Below, one piece after another: positions 1 to 6,043 of a stretch of 6,589 bases of DNA. Source of the stretch: Chloroflexota bacterium (GTDB taxonomy: Bacteria; Chloroflexota; Anaerolineae; Anaerolineales; UBA4823); NCBI GenBank assembly GCA_030613705.1, contig JAUWLJ010000119.1, forward strand, positions 1 through 6,589, read 5' to 3'. A program made the position numbers and the translations under genes. A model generated the notes under the pieces. It did no database searches. It had not been told where the DNA came from and saw only the letters and a program-made list of their open reading frames with translations. How positions within the stretch are numbered: the stretch's first letter is position 1; the number at the start of each line of letters is the position of its first letter.

Positions 1-1
1 T

Positions 2-463
2 ATTTCCCCCGCGGAGAATCTGAAAAGTTCTCTGTACTTGCTCGGCAGGTTGGTCCCCATCGAGGCTGTTTCTAGTGTGTGGCAGACACCCGCCTTGGGT
101 TCTCCGGGTCCGGATTTTCTCAATGCTGCTGCACTCATTTCAACTCAATTACCTATTGCAGAATTACGAAACGAAATCTTACGCCCGATAGAAAACATGT
201 TAGGTAGGGCTCGCACAAAAGATCCTAATGCACCGCGCACCATTGACTTAGATATCTTGATCTATAATGGTCACTTGATCGATCAGGAGCTATGGAAGTA
301 TGCTCACATGGGCGTGCCGGTTGCGGAAATTCTACCGACTTACACAGATCCCCTGTCAGGCGACCAGGCGATCGTAATCGCCGAACGCCTTCGGAAATCA
401 TCCACGATCAAAAAATCTACTTTAGAACTTCATCGGACTAGCCCCACGCGAGATATTGTCTAG
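2..463 (+). CDS. folK: 2-amino-4-hydroxy-6-hydroxymethyldihydropteridine pyrophosphokinase (HPPK), 5' end missing
   Basis: FolK transfers pyrophosphate from ATP to 6-hydroxymethyl-7,8-dihydropterin, the step before dihydropteroate synthase in cytosolic folate synthesis. The frame is open from base 2, and the residues before the first possible internal start (TTG at 38) already look like HPPK ([10 protein letters not shown], then [15 protein letters not shown], the usual 'S-S-v-y-x-T-x-p-x-g' region). The true start is therefore upstream of the window, and roughly 15 residues (the LGSN-type N terminus) are missing. The family signature is clear: a [20 protein letters not shown] stretch, with the two metal-binding aspartates at bases 245-247 and 251-253. 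The late motif is [13 protein letters not shown] instead of the more common HPRxxxRAFVLxPL, a divergent form. The last about 30 residues are variable and polar. The 3' end overlaps the convergent folE by 42 bases. What precedes folK (folB or folP are common partners) cannot be seen. Confidence 0.93.
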   Translation: MSPAENLKSSLYLLGRLVPIEAVSSVWQTPALGSPGPDFLNAAALISTQLPIAELRNEILRPIENMLGRARTKDPNAPRTIDLDILIYNGHLIDQELWKYAHMGVPVAEILPTYTDPLSGDQAIVIAERLRKSSTIKKSTLELHRTSPTRDIV

Positions 464-1060
464 AAACTCTTGTCGCGTCGCAAGGCTGGTTCTAAATGCA
501 CCTAACATTGTTGAAGTCGTCATCCGTGCTTCGTGTTTTCGAACCCCGCGCATCATCGTACAAAGATGGAGACCCTCCACAACCACTGCCACGCCATGGG
601 GATCAAGAAGTTCATTGATAAAATCTGCGATCTGACGGGTCAATCTTTCTTGAAGCTGTAAACGGCGGGAGAATAAATCCACGACTCGCGGGATTTTCGA
701 TAATCCAATCACCTTACCGCGCGGAAAGTAAGCCACATGTGCCCTGCCCATAAATGGGAGCAGGTGGTGCTCGCATAAGCTGTAGAACTCAATATCTCGC
801 ACCAGCACCATCTCATCGTAAGTTACTTCAAACAAAGCATCATTCACCATTGCCACAGGGTCGATGCGGTACCCCACCAACAGCTCCTTATACATCTGAG
901 CTACTCTTCCAGGAGTGCGGATTAAACCTGGTCTTGATGGTTCTTCACCAAATGCCTTCAACAGTTGAATTACAGCATCTTCGATGCTGTTTTCATCGAT
1001 ATCATCCTCTTTAATCAATTCGGAGATTTCATAAAGCTTAGTATAATTTTCTTCACCCAT
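422..1060 (-). CDS. folE: GTP cyclohydrolase I, type I (FolE)
   Basis: FolE converts GTP to 7,8-dihydroneopterin triphosphate and formate, the first step of folate (and other pterin) synthesis; the family forms a cytosolic homodecamer. The 212-residue product has the usual length. A helical N-terminal region (about 1-45) leads into the T-fold domain, with [15 protein letters not shown] at 43-57. The zinc ligands are all present: C96 and H99 in [10 protein letters not shown] and C167 in HLCTMMRGV, with catalytic-site H98 and H165. [20 protein letters not shown] (115-134) and [11 protein letters not shown] follow as in FolE1 enzymes. The retained cysteines and overall match argue against the FolE2 (COG1469) family. 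The ATG at 1060 is supported by GAGGAG at 1068-1073, seven bases away. The gene has its own candidate promoter (1090-1118) and is separated from hpf by a terminator. Its last 13 codons and stop overlap the 3' end of folK on the other strand. It could also feed queuosine synthesis. Confidence 0.97.
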   Translation of the reverse strand: MGEENYTKLYEISELIKEDDIDENSIEDAVIQLLKAFGEEPSRPGLIRTPGRVAQMYKELLVGYRIDPVAMVNDALFEVTYDEMVLVRDIEFYSLCEHHLLPFMGRAHVAYFPRGKVIGLSKIPRVVDLFSRRLQLQERLTRQIADFINELLDPHGVAVVVEGLHLCTMMRGVRKHEARMTTSTMLGAFRTSLATRQEFLDNISRGASPMKF

Positions 1061-1089
1061 TTACGAACTCCTCACATCAATTAGTAAGT

Positions 1090-1118
1090 AGTTTAACCTC
1101 AATAATCTTCAAAGTCAA
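1090..1118 (-). promoter_or_regulatory. Candidate sigma-70-type promoter of folE
   Basis: Read on the minus strand, TTGACT (1113-1118, 5 of 6 match to TTGACA) is followed after exactly 17 bases by TAAACT (1090-1095, 4 of 6 match to TATAAT). Transcription would begin near 1083, leaving a leader of roughly 20-25 bases that contains the folE ribosome site. The pair sits downstream of the hpf terminator, which fits an independent folE transcript. This is consensus matching only. Confidence 0.55.
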
Positions 1119-1161
1119 CGCAGACTATTTAGCTATCGTCAGTAATAATTTCCTGGAGAAG

Positions 1162-1199
1162 AAAAGAGATGGCGGAGTTTTGAAAATCTCTGCCATCTC
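1162..1199 (-). terminator. Intrinsic terminator downstream of hpf
   Basis: On the minus strand a 12-base-pair stem, GAGATGGCAGAG (1188-1199) against CTCCGCCATCTC (1166-1177), contains one G-T wobble and a 10-base loop. It is followed immediately by TTTTCTTC. The stem begins 18 bases after the hpf stop codon. This is the expected layout for Rho-independent termination of the hpf transcript, and it separates hpf from folE. Confidence 0.85.
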
Positions 1200-1217
1200 A
1201 TAGATCAAATTGATTTG

Positions 1218-1781
1218 TCATCCAATTTCTGGTTCAATTAAACCATATGTTCCGTCTCTTCGTTTATAAAGGACATTGATCGCAGCTGTGGAAGCATTGT
1301 AAAAAACAAAGAAATCTTCATGTCCTAACAGGCTCATTTGTTCGATCGCTTCAGATTCGTCCATTGGAGAGATAACAAAATGCTTTCTCCGTGCAATTAA
1401 CGGAGGTTCATAATCTTGCTCCGCGCTATCTGGCAACGGAACGACTTCAGCAGCAGATCTCCCATCACCTCTACCACGATTCCTCTTGCCCTTATAACGT
1501 TCGATACGACGCTGCATTTTGTCAAGAGCAGTATCCAAAGCAGCATAGATATCGTCTGCTCTTTCCTCCGAACGAAGTATAAAACCCTTTCCACGAATAG
1601 TTAATTGGGCTACCTGTCTGTCGGACGCGCTACGGGCAGATTTTGCATATGCCAGGTCTACATGAGCTTCCTCGATATCATTTAAGTAACGGCCAAGTTT
1701 CGATACTTTCTTGGTGACATAATCAGTGAGTCGATCTGTCACTTCCATATTTCTTCCAGTAATATCAATTTGGAACGTCAT
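1218..1781 (-). CDS. hpf: Ribosome hibernation promoting factor, long form (HPF/RaiA/YfiA family)
   Basis: Long HPF binds the 30S subunit in the mRNA/tRNA channel and, through its C-terminal domain, pairs 70S ribosomes into inactive 100S dimers in starved or stationary cells. The 187-residue product shows both domains. Residues 1-98 are the S30AE/sigma-54 modulation domain, starting FQIDITGRNMEVTDRL, with a basic end (DKMQRRIERYKGKRNRGRG). About 99-127 is a charged, flexible linker. Residues 128-187 are the dimerisation domain (ARRKHFVISPMDESEAIEQM, then DFFVFYNA and INVLYKRRDGTYGLIEP). The length and second domain rule out short HPF or RaiA. The ATG at 1781 has a near-perfect AGGAGGTGG site seven bases upstream. 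A strong hairpin terminator follows the stop, and a 151-base AT-rich spacer with inverted repeats precedes the gene, so it is probably a single-gene unit or is partly read from the tad-comF transcript. comF-hpf adjacency is also seen in some Firmicutes. Confidence 0.96.
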   Translation of the reverse strand: MTFQIDITGRNMEVTDRLTDYVTKKVSKLGRYLNDIEEAHVDLAYAKSARSASDRQVAQLTIRGKGFILRSEERADDIYAALDTALDKMQRRIERYKGKRNRGRGDGRSAAEVVPLPDSAEQDYEPPLIARRKHFVISPMDESEAIEQMSLLGHEDFFVFYNASTAAINVLYKRRDGTYGLIEPEIG

Positions 1782-1804
1782 GGATCCACCTCCTGAATAA
1801 ATAA

Positions 1805-1833
1805 ATATTGTCTTACTCTCCGATAACGATCAA
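1805..1833 (-). promoter_or_regulatory. Weak candidate promoter of hpf
   Basis: On the minus strand TTGATC (1828-1833, 4 of 6 match to TTGACA) is followed after 17 bases by CAATAT (1805-1810, only 3 of 6 match to TATAAT), 23 bases before the hpf ATG. The position is plausible, but the match is poor and the region is AT-rich enough to give such pairs by chance. Other TATTAT-like hexamers lie further upstream without a good -35. Confidence 0.22.
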
Positions 1834-1850
1834 TCAGGTGTAATCCTGAT
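1833..1850. repeat. Perfect inverted repeat upstream of hpf, possible operator
   Basis: ATCAGG (1833-1838) and CCTGAT (1845-1850) form a perfect six-base inverted repeat around TGTAAT. It touches the upstream edge of the candidate hpf -35 hexamer. No T-run follows on the minus strand, so it does not look like a comF terminator. A dimeric-regulator site is possible but unproven. Confidence 0.3.
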
Positions 1851-1873
1851 GGGATAATAAGTGTATTGAATAT

Positions 1874-1907
1874 CTTATTACTGAAAACATTATCTATCAC
1901 TAATAAG
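1874..1907. repeat. AT-only-core inverted repeat in the comF-hpf spacer
   Basis: CTTATTA (1874-1880) and TAATAAG (1901-1907) are perfect seven-base reverse complements separated by 20 bases. The surrounding sequence is very AT-rich, so chance is a real alternative. If used, the spacing of about 27 bases centre to centre would suit two protein-binding half-sites better than a stable hairpin. Confidence 0.2.
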
Positions 1908-1932
1908 TTTATATATGAGAAATAGCTCTCAC

Positions 1933-2649
1933 TTAACCTGTCCGAGCATATGTCAAACAATAAACATCATCCGAACCTGCCGCAAGCAATGCGGTTGCGC
2001 AGGCGTCCAAGGTCGCACTGCTTGTGGCGACATCATCAATAACCAGGATGCTATGCTTCGAGACAATTTCTTGTTTCGCTTGAAAGGCATTTTTTACGTT
2101 ATCACGCCGTTGAGCAAAAGAGAGACCCACCTGAGATCGGGTTTCTCGTACCCTCTTTAATCCTTGAGTTTCACAAGGCACACCAATTCTCATAGCAAGC
2201 GGCCGTGCAATTAAGACAGCTTGATTATATCCACGCTCTTTCAGTCGTGCAACCCCCAATGGCACTGGGAGCACCAAATTCACCTCCCAAGATAACTTGA
2301 TTAATAATTCGATTAGAGGTTGGGATAGCACCAGTCCGAGACTGATATTTCGTCGGTATTTTAGACACCGAACAGCTTCACGAACAGGTCCATCATATAA
2401 AGCCCAGGAACGCAAGGCAGTGAAATTCGGTTTGGTCGATGAACAACGAATACACAACCCCGGGAGGTCCCAGGGTTGTCCGCAAATTTTGCAAATTGGT
2501 GGCTCAATTACCTTGACTTGGTTCTGGCACTTTTCACACCAGTGAACCCCCCGCCGGCCGCATCCCCCACAAGCGGGCGGGAATAATAAATCCAGGCTGC
2601 CCCACAACCACCGGTATAGGTGATATTCTGGCCGCGCCGGCCTGGGCAT
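1933..2649 (-). CDS. comF: ComF family protein (ComFC-like phosphoribosyltransferase with N-terminal zinc ribbons)
   Basis: ComF/ComFC proteins are needed for natural transformation in several bacteria, where they act with DNA-uptake or processing factors; the enzymatic reaction is not firmly known. The 238-residue product has the full family layout. Two four-cysteine zinc sites come first: C27/C30/C38/C41 (CGGCG...CEKC) and C53/C56/C66/C69 (CKICG...CIRC). The phosphoribosyltransferase domain follows, with LYDGPVREAVRCLKYRRN (84-101), VLPVPLGVARLKERGYNQA (126-144) and the PRPP loop ILVIDDVATSSATL (201-214). The loop has TSSAT where TTGAT is usual. The ATG at 2649 lies 15 bases after the tadC stop, with only a GGGG-type ribosome site (GGGGAAAG) in between, so translation is probably coupled to tadC. 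A GC-only hairpin lies at codons 3-7. The gene appears to be the last of the tad run. Confidence 0.93.
   Translation of the reverse strand: MPRPARPEYHLYRWLWGSLDLLFPPACGGCGRRGVHWCEKCQNQVKVIEPPICKICGQPWDLPGLCIRCSSTKPNFTALRSWALYDGPVREAVRCLKYRRNISLGLVLSQPLIELLIKLSWEVNLVLPVPLGVARLKERGYNQAVLIARPLAMRIGVPCETQGLKRVRETRSQVGLSFAQRRDNVKNAFQAKQEIVSKHSILVIDDVATSSATLDACATALLAAGSDDVYCLTYARTG
2630..2642 (-). other. GC-only hairpin at the beginning of the comF coding region
   Basis: In the comF mRNA, GGCCG and CGGCC form a five-base-pair, all-GC stem with a three-base loop, starting seven bases after the A of the ATG. Together with the weak ribosome site this could depress independent initiation and favour coupling to tadC. 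The sequence also simply encodes part of the proline/arginine-rich N terminus (MPRPARP), so the hairpin may be incidental. Confidence 0.35.
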
Positions 2650-2664
2650 AAGCTTTCCCCGTAA

Positions 2665-3612
2665 TTAAAATCCGAGTATTCCACCCAATGCAGATTGCAT
2701 CAACATCAGGACCGCGGGGGTCATTAGCACAATGCAAATTGATGGAAAGATCAATAACGCCATCGGGATCAGCATCTTAATCGGTGCTTTTGCTGCGGCT
2801 TCCTCCGCTATCTGACGACGCTTGATCCGCATTTGGTCAGCCTGGATCCGCAAAACTCTCGCCAGACTAACACCCAGCTGCTCACTTTGGATCACGGCCG
2901 CGATGAAGCTCGTCATTTCTGAAACGCTTAACCGCTCCGCCATATCCTTTAATGCATCCCTGCGCAGTTTCCCCAATTGTATCTCACGAATCACTCTGCC
3001 GAAAGATATCGCCACCACATTGTCCCATTTTTCATACACTTTTGACATGGCAGCATCAAATCCTAGGCCGGCCTCGACACAAATCGTGAGTAAATCGAGA
3101 GCATCTGGCAACGCTTTGCGAACATCGTTCTGCCGTTTGCTGATCCTCCCTTGCAGCCACAACTCTGGAAGGAAGAAACCCATTGCCGCAGCTGGAATTC
3201 CAATCAATAATCCTCGTCCTTTCAAGAAACTACCCTCTGGAGAAATCGTGGCTACAAAAAATAACAATGCACCCAGTGATAGGCCTGCTATTCGCAGCGC
3301 CCAGAAAACTGTCGCATCCATACCTCCTGGGCTTCCCGCACGTTCAAGTTTCTTTGTTGTTTGTTGGATCGCATTCTGGGGGGTAAAACGCAAAGCTAAC
3401 TCACCAAGTTTTCTAGCGATTGGATAAATAATACGTTCTGCTATCGGCTGTGAGAGCTCGATCTCTTCGAGATCGGCAATCTCCCCCCTTGCTGCATATA
3501 CCGCGAGCCGATCCTGCAGGGGATCTACATCACCAGCATCTCGTAAACCAATAACAATCAACACTACAGCAACAAGTAATACTGCTCCGACAATCACCGC
3601 TATCCAAAGCAT
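2665..3612 (-). CDS. tadC: Tad pilus inner-membrane platform protein TadC (T2SS protein F domain)
   Basis: TadC pairs with TadB to form the inner-membrane platform on which the CpaF motor acts during Flp/Tad pilus assembly. The 315 residues fit TadC/GspF-like half-size proteins. Predicted membrane segments lie at about 4-22, 102-121, 134-153 and 278-306. The T2SSF domain occupies about 165-300 and carries the family's ALPDALDLLTICVEAGLGFD (167-186), then SEQLGVSLARVLRIQADQMR (243-262), then AAAKAPIKMLIPMALLIFP (272-290). A loop rich in acidic residues (44-52) follows the first helix. The ATG at 3612 has a perfect AGGAGG site seven bases upstream, and the gene starts 24 bases after the tadB stop. 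Assignment as TadC rather than TadB rests on position (second of the pair) and the EAGLGFDAAM motif. comF follows at 15 bases. Confidence 0.94.
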   Translation of the reverse strand: MLWIAVIVGAVLLVAVVLIVIGLRDAGDVDPLQDRLAVYAARGEIADLEEIELSQPIAERIIYPIARKLGELALRFTPQNAIQQTTKKLERAGSPGGMDATVFWALRIAGLSLGALLFFVATISPEGSFLKGRGLLIGIPAAAMGFFLPELWLQGRISKRQNDVRKALPDALDLLTICVEAGLGFDAAMSKVYEKWDNVVAISFGRVIREIQLGKLRRDALKDMAERLSVSEMTSFIAAVIQSEQLGVSLARVLRIQADQMRIKRRQIAEEAAAKAPIKMLIPMALLIFPSICIVLMTPAVLMLMQSALGGILGF

Positions 3613-3636
3613 TGACTTACCTCCTCACCACCATAC

Positions 3637-4590
3637 CTACACCTCAATGGCCGCGATCTTACCCATAATCTTGTACCCTGAGAAAATCATCAACGCACCT
3701 AAGATCAATGCAGGGATACCGATCATACGGGAATCAGGATCAAAAAATATCATCATATAGGGCCGGTTCATGAACCACAAAGCAACTGCGATCAACAACG
3801 GCATACTGGATAAGAATCGACTTGAATAAACAACCTGGGATGTCAGCACCCTGATCTCACCCTTGATGCGGACACGCTCGCGAATGGTATACGTTATCGT
3901 GTCGAGAATTTCAGCTAAGTTACCGCCTACTTCCCGTTGGACATTCATCGCAGTGATGGTCAGATCAAGATCCTCACTCGGAATGCGACGATAAAGGTTA
4001 TCCAGGGCTCGACTGATATTTAAACCGATCTGAATTTCCTGGACCACACGACGGAATTCATCTGAGATAGGAGGTGGCAATTCTTTGCTCACAGCTTCCA
4101 ATGCTTGCATGATTGAGAAACCAGCCCGCAGTCCATTTACCACCAATCCAAGCATGTCTGGCAGCTGCTCGCTAAATTTGACCAACCGCTTCGCCTGCTG
4201 TTTGCGCACATAAAAGCGTGGAATCATCATCCCAACTCCACAGCCAAGCACACCGACGATGATGATTTGCCCACCAAAAAACCAGGCAACAAATCCGACC
4301 CCTAAACCAAAAATTACCATTAGTGCTATATATTCAGCTGGCTTCAACTTTAAGTCAGCACGCGCAAGCTCCCGAGCGATACTGCTCCCATATGATGATT
4401 TCTCTACCCTGGTATTCAGCCAATCACCAACAGGGGATGACTTTTCTTTGGCTTCTTTTAATTCTTGTTCATCAAAATATGGACCCAGGCGTTCCTCAAC
4501 CAGGGATCGTTCCCCCATGAGTGACACGATGGCTCCAATTGCCAACAGGAAAAATACCAGGCCACCACCAATAAATAAGATAGTTGTCAT
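3637..4590 (-). CDS. tadB: Tad pilus inner-membrane platform protein TadB (T2SS protein F domain)
   Basis: TadB is the partner of TadC in the inner-membrane platform of the Tad machine. From the chosen ATG the product has 317 residues, almost the same length as TadC. A membrane segment lies at 3-24, followed by a charged cytoplasmic stretch (26-82), helices at about 85-105 and 108-125, the T2SSF domain (about 138-265) and C-terminal helices at about 258-275 and 288-306. Family motifs are EQLPDMLGLVVNGLRAGFSI (141-160), EIQIGLNISRALDNL (185-199) and REVGGNLAEILDTI (219-232). The frame stays open 33 codons further upstream to an ATG at 4689, inside cpaF. I chose 4590 because the extra residues are polar and unlike TadB, the membrane helix should be N-terminal, and GAGGAG lies at 4604-4609. 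That site is 13 bases from the ATG, longer than ideal. The gap after cpaF is 22 bases. Confidence 0.93.
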   Translation of the reverse strand: MTTILFIGGGLVFFLLAIGAIVSLMGERSLVEERLGPYFDEQELKEAKEKSSPVGDWLNTRVEKSSYGSSIARELARADLKLKPAEYIALMVIFGLGVGFVAWFFGGQIIIVGVLGCGVGMMIPRFYVRKQQAKRLVKFSEQLPDMLGLVVNGLRAGFSIMQALEAVSKELPPPISDEFRRVVQEIQIGLNISRALDNLYRRIPSEDLDLTITAMNVQREVGGNLAEILDTITYTIRERVRIKGEIRVLTSQVVYSSRFLSSMPLLIAVALWFMNRPYMMIFFDPDSRMIGIPALILGALMIFSGYKIMGKIAAIEV

Positions 4591-4603
4591 GATTGGTATC
4601 TCG

Positions 4604-4609
4604 CTCCTC
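4604..4609 (-). promoter_or_regulatory. Ribosome binding site of tadB, with long spacing
   Basis: GAGGAG lies just downstream of the cpaF stop codon (TGA, 4613-4615) and 13 bases before the tadB ATG at 4588-4590. The other genes here with good sites use seven or eight bases. It is the only purine-rich site near the start and favours the 4590 start over the upstream ATG at 4689. Termination on cpaF so close by suggests coupled re-initiation. Confidence 0.6.
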
Positions 4610-4612
4610 AAA

Positions 4613-6016
4613 TCACCGTCTGCGGCGCTGTCCGCCAATTCCGAAGGTAGCTGCGGGAAGATGGATTCCAGCTGCTTCGATTTGCTCAATGAATTTTGGT
4701 CTTAATCCAGTTGGACGGAACCTGCCGATCACCCGGCCATCTTCGTATCCAGTTTGCTCGAAGACAAAGATATCTGTCATCGTGATCACGTCCCCTTCCA
4801 TACCAGATACTTCAGTAATTTGGACTACCTTGCGATCCCCATCTCGCATTCTCTCTTGGTGAATTATCAGATCGATCGCCGAGGCAACTTGCTCACGAAT
4901 TGCGCGAACTGGCAGATCCATCCCCGCCATCATCACCATGGTTTCTATACGTGCCAAGGAGTCACGTGGGCTGTTGGAGTGTGCAGTTGTCATCGAACCA
5001 TCATGACCGGTATTCATGGCTTGAAGCATATCCAAAGCAGCCTCGTCACGAATCTCACCCACGATGATTCGATCAGGACGCATACGCAGGGCGTTGATCA
5101 CCAGCTGGCGGATCGTGATCTCTCCCATACCTTCAATATTGGGTGGTCGAGATTCGAGAGTCACCACGTGCTCTTGACGGAGCTGCAGCTCCGCTGCATT
5201 TTCAATCGTCACAATCCGCTCATCCGCAGGAATAAATTGTGACAACACATTTAGGAGCGTAGTTTTACCTGAACCCGTGCCGCCAGATATGATAATATTT
5301 AATCGGGCGATGACGCAAGCTTTCACAAACTCAATTATGTCTTCAGTCAGCGTTCCATATTCGACCAGCTGCTCTAAGGTGATCGGGCTTGCTGGGAATT
5401 TACGGATTGTCAGCACGGGACCTACGAGTGATATCGGAGGGATAATCGCATTCACACGCGAACCATCATCTAAGCGGGCATCAACATAAGGACTCGATTC
5501 GTCAATTCGCCTTCCCAGAGGAGCCACAATACGGTCAATGATACGCATGACATGTTCGTCACTCTCAAAGGTGATCGGCATACGGTGAATTTTCCCCGCT
5601 TTTTCGATATAGATATTCTTGGCACCATTGACCATAATTTCCGTGATCGACTCATCCTCCAACAGCGGCTGTAACGGACCTAATCCAAGGATTTCAGCAG
5701 CGATCTGCTCGAACAGGCGGTGCCTTTCTTGCCTGGTTAGGACAATATTTTCTTCTGCCAGAACTTGCTCAAATAGCTCTTGAATCGTATTGCGGACTTC
5801 ACCCACCCGGGTGACGTCCATGGTTGGATCGAGTTCTGCAAGCAAGCGGTTTTGGACTCGCGTCTTCAAGTCAGAATATGTATCTCTTTGTGAACTGGTT
5901 CCTCCAACTGGGTCTTCCTTGGATCGAATTTTCCCCAATTGGGAAGTACTCTTCCCACCATTCCCAGAGCTGGTTGTAGTTGTTTGCCCTTGTTCGATCC
6001 GCTTTAAAAGTGACAT
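4613..6016 (-). CDS. cpaF: Tad pilus assembly/secretion ATPase CpaF (TadA, VirB11/PulE-type)
   Basis: CpaF is the hexameric cytoplasmic ATPase that powers Tad/Flp pilus extension (and retraction in some systems) through the TadB/TadC platform. The 467-residue product is of usual length. Residues 8-46 are a low-complexity Q/T/S/G linker. An N-terminal domain follows (about 48-210), with [20 protein letters not shown] (108-127) and [20 protein letters not shown] (171-190). The motor domain carries Walker [10 protein letters not shown] (245-253, K251), an Asp-box region [10 protein letters not shown] (270-279), Walker [17 protein letters not shown] (316-331, E321) and a His box [17 protein letters not shown] (336-352, H338 and H346). 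The Asp box has N273 where many CpaF proteins have Asp (IEDAAEL). The C terminus ends in four arginines. The ATG at 6016 has GGAGG eight bases upstream. It sits between cpaE (27-base gap) and tadB (22-base gap), the usual tad order. Confidence 0.97.
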   Translation of the reverse strand: MSLLKRIEQGQTTTTSSGNGGKSTSQLGKIRSKEDPVGGTSSQRDTYSDLKTRVQNRLLAELDPTMDVTRVGEVRNTIQELFEQVLAEENIVLTRQERHRLFEQIAAEILGLGPLQPLLEDESITEIMVNGAKNIYIEKAGKIHRMPITFESDEHVMRIIDRIVAPLGRRIDESSPYVDARLDDGSRVNAIIPPISLVGPVLTIRKFPASPITLEQLVEYGTLTEDIIEFVKACVIARLNIIISGGTGSGKTTLLNVLSQFIPADERIVTIENAAELQLRQEHVVTLESRPPNIEGMGEITIRQLVINALRMRPDRIIVGEIRDEAALDMLQAMNTGHDGSMTTAHSNSPRDSLARIETMVMMAGMDLPVRAIREQVASAIDLIIHQERMRDGDRKVVQITEVSGMEGDVITMTDIFVFEQTGYEDGRVIGRFRPTGLRPKFIEQIEAAGIHLPAATFGIGGQRRRR

Positions 6017-6043
6017 CCTTTTTGCCTCCGCCCGCTATTGTGC

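Noticed and set aside
410..415. T6 run (minus strand) after the folE stop as a possible terminator
   Set aside because: I could find no stable GC-rich stem immediately before the run, so an intrinsic terminator is not supported.
1391..1604. Several 60-65 codon open frames on both strands inside hpf
   Set aside because: They lie wholly within the well-conserved hpf frame, resemble no family and lack ribosome sites; they are frame shadows.
1916..1931. Small hairpin TGAGA-N6-TCTCA just after the comF stop as a terminator
   Set aside because: The stem is only five base pairs and is followed by TATATAAAC rather than a T-run; too weak to call.
1948..1953. Perfect TTGACA on the minus strand near the comF 3' end as an hpf -35 element
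   Set aside because: It encodes part of the conserved comF C terminus and no -10-like hexamer lies 16-18 bases downstream.
1778..1960. 60-codon minus-strand open frame in the comF-hpf spacer
   Set aside because: It overlaps the comF end and the hpf ribosome site and start, shows no family resemblance, and sits in AT-rich DNA where such frames arise by chance.
2822..3427. 201-codon plus-strand open frame opposite tadC
   Set aside because: It is antisense to a clear TadC coding sequence; composition (many S, R, P) is typical of the reverse complement of a membrane protein gene.
4754..5242. 162-codon plus-strand open frame opposite cpaF
   Set aside because: It is antisense to the conserved CpaF motor domain, has many His/Cys/Ser residues typical of a shadow frame and no recognisable domain.
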